NCBI RefSeq assembly: GCF_032917945.1 | Contig: NZ_CP136624.1 | Location: 8,541,001-8,605,000, forward strand | DNA from: Bradyrhizobium sp. sBnM-33 | Lineage (GTDB): Bacteria; Pseudomonadota; Alphaproteobacteria; Rhizobiales; Xanthobacteraceae | Direction: 5' to 3' | Length of the DNA: 64,000 nt | Shown: positions 60,529 to 64,000 of the stretch, piece by piece | Position numbering within the stretch: the first letter of the stretch is position 1 | How the letters are laid out: each line of letters opens with the position of its first letter | Translations under genes and position numbers: made by a program | Notes under the pieces: generated by a model | Seen by the model: the letters and a program-made list of their open reading frames with translations, nothing else | Told to the model about the DNA's origin: nothing | Database searches by the model: none

Positions 60529-60556
60529 ACGCGGCGGGTCACCTGCCGCGTTTTTT
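60529..60556 (+). terminator. Intrinsic terminator of trcR
   Basis: Stem ACGCGGCGGG (60529-60538) with CCTGCCGCGT (60542-60551) includes one G-T pair, loop of three bases, followed by TTTTTT up to 60556. Confidence 0.88.
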
Positions 60557-60591
60557 CTTGCGGTGAGCACTGCGAGCCGGCTGGCTGCGCT

Positions 60592-60852
60592 TCAACCGTA
60601 CTTCAGCTTCATCAAGAGAATTCCCCCCGCCAAGACAATCGTAATCGCATTCGCAACGATCAGCGGCGCATCTCCGGAAAGCAGGCCGTACAACAGCCAA
60701 AGCAGGATGCCGAGCACCATGACGAGAAACATGCCCAGCGAAATGTCGTCTGTGGAGCGGGTTCTCCAGACCTTCACGAGCTGGGGGGCATAAGCGAGGG
60801 TCGTGCACGTTGCAGCGGCAAACCCCAGCAGCTTGATTGCAAATTGTTCCAT
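60592..60852 (-). CDS. SemiSWEET sugar transporter
   Basis: An 86-residue three-helix PQ-loop protein. The PQ motif is in LAYAPQLVKVWRTRSTDDIS, followed by LGMFLVMVLGILLWLLYGLL and NAITIVLAGGILLMKLKYG. The first helix, LLGFAAATCTTLAY, completes the triple-helix bundle. SemiSWEETs work as dimers; the Bradyrhizobium homologue BjSemiSWEET1 was shown to move sucrose. The ATG at 60852 gives the standard N-terminus MEQFAIKLLG. The frame is open to 60918. Confidence 0.88.
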   Translation of the reverse strand: MEQFAIKLLGFAAATCTTLAYAPQLVKVWRTRSTDDISLGMFLVMVLGILLWLLYGLLSGDAPLIVANAITIVLAGGILLMKLKYG

Positions 60853-60914
60853 GCCGGGCTTATAGCATCGATTCGAAGATGGTTTGCCAAGCACAACCGG
60901 GTGAGCCCAACCCC

Positions 60915-61133
60915 TCACGCCTTCTTCAAGAACTCCGTGCGCAGCACCAAGCCCTTGACTTTGTCGGTGCGGCCTTCGATTTCGTCCTCATTGTCGGTGA
61001 GATGAATGTTCCTGATCACGGTGCCGCGCTTGAGCACGGTGGATGATCCCTTCAGCTTCAAATCCTTGATCAGCGTGACGCTGTCGCCCTCGGCGAGCAG
61101 TGCGCCGTTGGAATCCCTGACCTTGATGTCCAT
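60915..61133 (-). CDS. PhnA (YjdM) domain protein, C-terminal domain only
   Basis: A 72-residue protein matching the C-terminal PhnA domain: MDIKVRDSNGALLAEGDSVT, IKDLKLKGSSTVLKRGTVIR, and GLVLRTEFLKKA. In E. coli YjdM this domain is preceded by a zinc ribbon; that part is missing here, as is common in alphaproteobacteria. Despite the historic name, no clear role in phosphonate use is established. The ATG at 61133 has a weak ribosome site (AAGCATCAC). The frame is open to 61289. Confidence 0.83.
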   Translation of the reverse strand: MDIKVRDSNGALLAEGDSVTLIKDLKLKGSSTVLKRGTVIRNIHLTDNEDEIEGRTDKVKGLVLRTEFLKKA

Positions 61134-61163
61134 GTGATGCTTTCTTGTGAGAAACTGGAGCGC

Positions 61164-61308
61164 CTCTTCCCTTTTCCCCTTGAGAAGGCGCGCGGACGAA
61201 GTCCGCGACGGACGAGGGGTCTGTCTCCGCGGAAACAACCCCTCACCCGTCTCGAATGAGCTATGCTCATCCGATCCACCCTCTCCCACAAGGGGAGAGG
61301 GGAAACAA
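61164..61308. repeat. Dispersed element with inverted TCTCCC and GCGGAC blocks
   Basis: Contains GCGGACGAAGTCCGCGACGG near 61192-61211, CGAATGAGCTATGCTCATCC near 61252, and CCTCTCCCACAAGGGGAGAG at 61280. These match the blocks at 57037 in reversed order. Located between the DUF6494-like gene and PhnA-domain gene. Confidence 0.65.
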
Positions 61309-61324
61309 GCTCGCGCTCCTCTTC

Positions 61325-61531
61325 TCAGCCCAATTCGATCTCGTCGTTCACTTCATGCGTGAGCGCGATGCCGCCGACGGTCAGAACCATCTTCGCCGGC
61401 AGCTTCTCATGGCCCTTGAGCTTGCCGGTTTCGACCGCATCGCGCACGGCTTTTTCGATCTCGCGTTGCGAGGTGACGCCGACTTGCTTGAGAAATTTGC
61501 GCAGGCTTGCGTTGAAGGTGTCTTCGTTCAT
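61325..61531 (-). CDS. Small DUF6494-like protein
   Basis: A 68-residue cytoplasmic protein. Sequence MNEDTFNASLRKFLKQVGVT then QREIEKAVRDAVETGKLKGH and PAKMVLTVGGIALTHEVNDE. I recognise it as the small DUF6494 type found in rhizobia; function unknown. The ATG at 61531 follows GGAGG. It is 12 bases after the lipoprotein gene, so they are probably cotranscribed. Confidence 0.75.
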   Translation of the reverse strand: MNEDTFNASLRKFLKQVGVTSQREIEKAVRDAVETGKLKGHEKLPAKMVLTVGGIALTHEVNDEIELG

Positions 61532-61543
61532 GGTGGCCTCCCG

Positions 61544-61813
61544 TTACGGCCTCGTCGGATTGTTCAGCATTTGCTCGGCGAGATTGCGCTGGGCGCGGTC
61601 GGTACGTGCATTGGCGTTGGCGCGCTGGACGTCGCGGTTCTTGCGGCAGATGACGTAGTCGTTCGAGCCCGGCGCGACATTGTTGGAGCGACAGAACGCG
61701 TCATCGTCGGCGCTAGTGTCGACCATGGTCGGCTGGCCGCGTTCGAGGCAACCGGCGAGCAGTGGTGCGACGAGCAGGAGGGCGATGAAATGCTTTGCGA
61801 CTCCGGACTGCAT
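61544..61813 (-). CDS. Small lipoprotein
   Basis: An 89-residue protein. It starts at ATG 61813 (MQSGVAKHF) and has a lipobox LLVAPLLAGC with Cys at about residue 22. The mature part has two cysteines (AFCRSNNVAPGSNDYVICRK) and ends in an Asn/Arg/Ala-rich helix (NANARTDRAQRNLAEQ). No family recognised. It probably forms an operon with the DUF6494-like gene. Confidence 0.7.
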   Translation of the reverse strand: MQSGVAKHFIALLLVAPLLAGCLERGQPTMVDTSADDDAFCRSNNVAPGSNDYVICRKNRDVQRANANARTDRAQRNLAEQMLNNPTRP

Positions 61814-61834
61814 GCAGGGCTCCCGTTCTTCCGA

Positions 61835-61953
61835 TCTCGTCATTGCCGGGCGCCTGTCCCCGACCTGATCGGGGATGACCCGGCAATCCATCGAAAAGAT
61901 GGCAGCCTGCTTTGACGATGATGGATGCCCGGGTCAAGCCCGGGCATGATGAG
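61835..61953. repeat. Two adjacent palindromes of the CCCGG type
   Basis: First GTCATTGCCGGGCGCCTG through GATCGGGGATGACCCGGCAA, second GATGCCCGGGTCAAGCCCGG then GCATGATGAG. Similar palindromes occur near 63896-63988, on the other side of prpE. Confidence 0.6.
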
Positions 61954-61959
61954 GAACCG

Positions 61960-63870
61960 TCACACCCTGCCCTTCAGCGCGTCGCCGATTTCGTCGAGCA
62001 CCTTGGGGTCCTCGATGGTGGCCGGCATGGTCCAGCTTTCGCCGTCGGCGATCTTCTTGATGGTGCCGCGCAGGATTTTCCCCGACCGCGTCTTCGGCAG
62101 GCGGCCGACCGTGATCGCAAGCTTGAAGGCTGCGACAGGACCGAGCTTGTCGCGCACCAGCGCCACGATCTCCTGTTCGATCTCGGCCGGAGCTCGCGTC
62201 ACGCCGGCCTTCAGCACCAGGAAGCCGCAAGGTACCTCGCCCTTGATCGCGTCCTTGATGCCGAGCACGGCGCATTCGGCGACATCAGGGTGGGAGGCTA
62301 GGATCTCTTCCATGCCACCGGTGGAAAGCCGATGGCCGGCGACATTGATGATGTCGTCGGTGCGGCCCATCACCCAGACATAGCCGTCCTCATCCTTGTA
62401 GCCGGCGTCCGATGTCTTGTAGTAGCCGGGAAACTCCGTGAGGTAGGCCTCCCTGAAGCGTTCATCCTGCTGCCACAGCGTCGGCAGGCAGCCGGGCGGC
62501 ATCGGCAGCTTGATCACGATCGAACCCATGGTGCCTGCGGCCACCGGCCTGGATGCCTCGTCCACCACGTCGACCTGATAGCCCGGCATCGGCACCGTCG
62601 GCGAGCCGTGTTTGACCGGCAACATGCCAAGGCCCACCGGATTGCCGGCGATGCACCAGCCGGTCTCGGTCTGCCACCAGTGATCGATGACCGGAACCTT
62701 CAACTGCGCTTCCGCCCATTCCACCGTCGGCGGATCGGCGCGCTCGCCGGCCAAAAACAGCGTGCGGAATTTCGACAGGTCATATTTACGGATGAACGCG
62801 CCGTCCGGGTCTTCCTTGCGGATGGCGCGGAAGGCGGTCGGCGCGGTGAACAGCGCGACAGCCTTGTGCTCGGAAATGACACGCCAGAACGCGCCGGCGT
62901 CCGGCGTGCCGATCGGCTTGCCCTCATACATGATCGAGGTCGCGCCATGGATCAGCGGCCCATAGACGATGTAGCTGTGGCCGACCACCCAGCCGATATC
63001 GGAGCCGCACCACCAGACCTCGCCGGGCTTGACGCCGTAGAGGTTGAACATCGACCATTTCAACGCAACCAGATGCCCGCCATTGTCGCGCACGACGCCC
63101 TTCGGGATGCCCGTGGTGCCCGAGGTATAGAGAATATAGAGCGGATCGGTCGCGAGCACCGGCGTGCAGGGCGCTGCCTTGCCGGCGTCGAGCGCCGCGC
63201 GGCGCAGCGTCGCCCAGTCATGATCGCGGCTCGCCGCGAGTTCGCAAACGTGCTGCGGCCGCTGCAGGATGATGCAGCCTTGCGGCTTCGCGCTGGAAAG
63301 CTTGATCGCCTCGTCGAGCAGCGGCTTATACTGCACGATGCGACCGGGCTCGATCCCGCAGCTTGCCGAGAAGATCAGTTTCGGCTTGGCGTCATCGATC
63401 CGCGTCGCGAGTTCTTTCGCCGCGAAGCCGCCAAACACCACGCTGTGCACTGCGCCAATCCGCGCGCAGGCCAGCATCGCAAACACCGCTTCGGGCACCA
63501 GCGGCATATAGAGGATGACGCGATCGCCCTTGCCGACGCCGAAATCGGCCATCATGGCGGCGAGCGTCTGCACCTCCTTGAGCATCTCGGCATAGGTGAA
63601 TTTCGAGACGGAATTGGTGAGCGGCGAATCGTGGATCAGCGCCACCTGATCGGCGCGTCCGCGCGCAACATGGCGGTCGAGCGCGTTGTAGCAAGTGTTG
63701 ACCCCGGCGCCGGCAAACCAGCGGCCGTAAGCGCCCATCGTGGGATCGAAGATCTTTTTGGCCGGCTCGATCCAGTCGATCTCGCGCGCCGCCTCGGCCC
63801 AAAATGCTTCCGGGTCCGCCAGCGAGCGGGCATGGACCTCGTGATAGCGGCTGTTGTCTTGGATGTTCAT
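61960..63870 (-). CDS. prpE: Propionyl-CoA synthetase
   Basis: A 636-residue ANL enzyme of the acetyl/propionyl-CoA synthetase branch. Seen: the N-terminal ACS domain (RYHEVHARSLADPEAFWAEA), LYMPLVPEAVFAMLACARIG, P-loop LYTSGTTGIPKGVVRDNGGH, WWQTETGWCIAGNPVGL, and the Lys in RLPKTRSGKILRGTIKKIAD. These segments with NLYGVKPGEVWWCGSDIGWV match PrpE rather than Acs. The gene forms propionyl-CoA from propionate. Methylcitrate genes are not in this window. The ATG at 63870 is the conserved start; the frame extends to 63927. Confidence 0.9.
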   Translation of the reverse strand: MNIQDNSRYHEVHARSLADPEAFWAEAAREIDWIEPAKKIFDPTMGAYGRWFAGAGVNTCYNALDRHVARGRADQVALIHDSPLTNSVSKFTYAEMLKEVQTLAAMMADFGVGKGDRVILYMPLVPEAVFAMLACARIGAVHSVVFGGFAAKELATRIDDAKPKLIFSASCGIEPGRIVQYKPLLDEAIKLSSAKPQGCIILQRPQHVCELAASRDHDWATLRRAALDAGKAAPCTPVLATDPLYILYTSGTTGIPKGVVRDNGGHLVALKWSMFNLYGVKPGEVWWCGSDIGWVVGHSYIVYGPLIHGATSIMYEGKPIGTPDAGAFWRVISEHKAVALFTAPTAFRAIRKEDPDGAFIRKYDLSKFRTLFLAGERADPPTVEWAEAQLKVPVIDHWWQTETGWCIAGNPVGLGMLPVKHGSPTVPMPGYQVDVVDEASRPVAAGTMGSIVIKLPMPPGCLPTLWQQDERFREAYLTEFPGYYKTSDAGYKDEDGYVWVMGRTDDIINVAGHRLSTGGMEEILASHPDVAECAVLGIKDAIKGEVPCGFLVLKAGVTRAPAEIEQEIVALVRDKLGPVAAFKLAITVGRLPKTRSGKILRGTIKKIADGESWTMPATIEDPKVLDEIGDALKGRV

Positions 63871-63895
63871 GGCGCACTCCCCGTCTTCACACATG

Positions 63896-63988
63896 TCGTC
63901 ATGCCCGGCCTTGTGCCGGGCATCCACGTCTTTGCTTCAAGTCAAAGGAAAGCAAGACGTGGATGGCCGGGACGAGCCCGGCCATGAC
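63896..63988. repeat. Dispersed palindromic repeat upstream of prpE
   Basis: Contains GTCGTCATGCCCGGCCTTGT, GCCGGGCATCCACGTCTTTG and AAGACGTGGATGGCCGGGAC, GAGCCCGGCCATGACG. Two halves are inverted to each other (CATCCACGTCTTTGC against AGCAAGACGTGGATG). The same element type lies at 61835-61953. Confidence 0.65.
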
Positions 63989-64000
63989 GGCTGAGCGATA

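Noticed and set aside
62332..63987. 551-codon frame antisense to prpE
   Set aside because: Shadow of a GC-rich gene; no motif and no ribosome site.
1..64000. tRNA, rRNA, CRISPR array, insertion sequence or prophage
   Set aside because: I found no cloverleaf, rRNA segment, regular spaced repeats, transposase or integrase; the phage-type domain at 4103-6067 stands alone.

Overview
The window is chromosomal DNA from a GC-rich alphaproteobacterium, most likely a Bradyrhizobium or close relative in the Nitrobacteraceae. Supporting signs are minCDE with a CtrA-type upstream box, a DUF1013/TrcR cell-cycle regulator, an NdvA-type cyclic glucan exporter, a SemiSWEET, many substrate-binding proteins, and several dispersed intergenic palindromes of the type common in that group. 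I saw no rRNA, tRNA, transposase, integrase or CRISPR array. Gene identities come from reading the translations; no database search was run.

Left part (1-20 kb): the 5' part of a phosphonate-type phnD behind phnC; a same-strand set with a phage-lysozyme/NlpC-P60 hydrolase, a DUF3592 membrane protein and a TPR-caspase protein; a Tat-exported oligopeptide-type binding protein; a Tat-exported Kelch protein; a DUF2236 oxygenase-like protein; an MFS transporter; a lytic transglycosylase; and a tungstate operon (tupB-tupC-tupA) with a divergent HTH/binding-protein-fold regulator. This part also holds three partial second copies of resident gene ends (the Kelch 5' end, the DUF2236 5' end, the tup regulator 3' end). 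Each lies one or two genes from its parent, which suggests repeated partial duplication or allele replacement between 6 and 19.4 kb.

Middle (19.7-41 kb): a TRAP transporter whose dctP converges on dctQM; threonine dehydratase divergent from a NarL-type two-component pair with a DISM-like sensor kinase; several small secreted proteins; a DMT exporter divergent from a MocR regulator with an inverted repeat in its predicted 5' end; an MscS channel; a nitronate monooxygenase; an acyl-CoA ligase; and minCDE. Full TTAA-N7-TTAAC CtrA-type boxes lie upstream of minC and upstream of a small conserved-looking gene at 30.6 kb.

Right part (41-64 kb): a one-pass membrane protein with a branched-chain-type binding protein; a thioesterase, SDR and nitronate monooxygenase set; a YqaA/DedA-like membrane protein next to a HisE-like gene that appears frameshifted near its 3' end; an NMT1-like binding protein; ndvA; a DD-carboxypeptidase; fadD followed by DUF924 and a Prx5 peroxiredoxin; a tight ispH-thrB-rnhA operon; trcR; SemiSWEET; PhnA-domain and other small proteins; and prpE. 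Transport, envelope maintenance, acyl-CoA metabolism and cell-cycle control dominate. The most unusual features are the gene-end relics, the caspase/hydrolase neighbourhood and the likely hisE-like frameshift.
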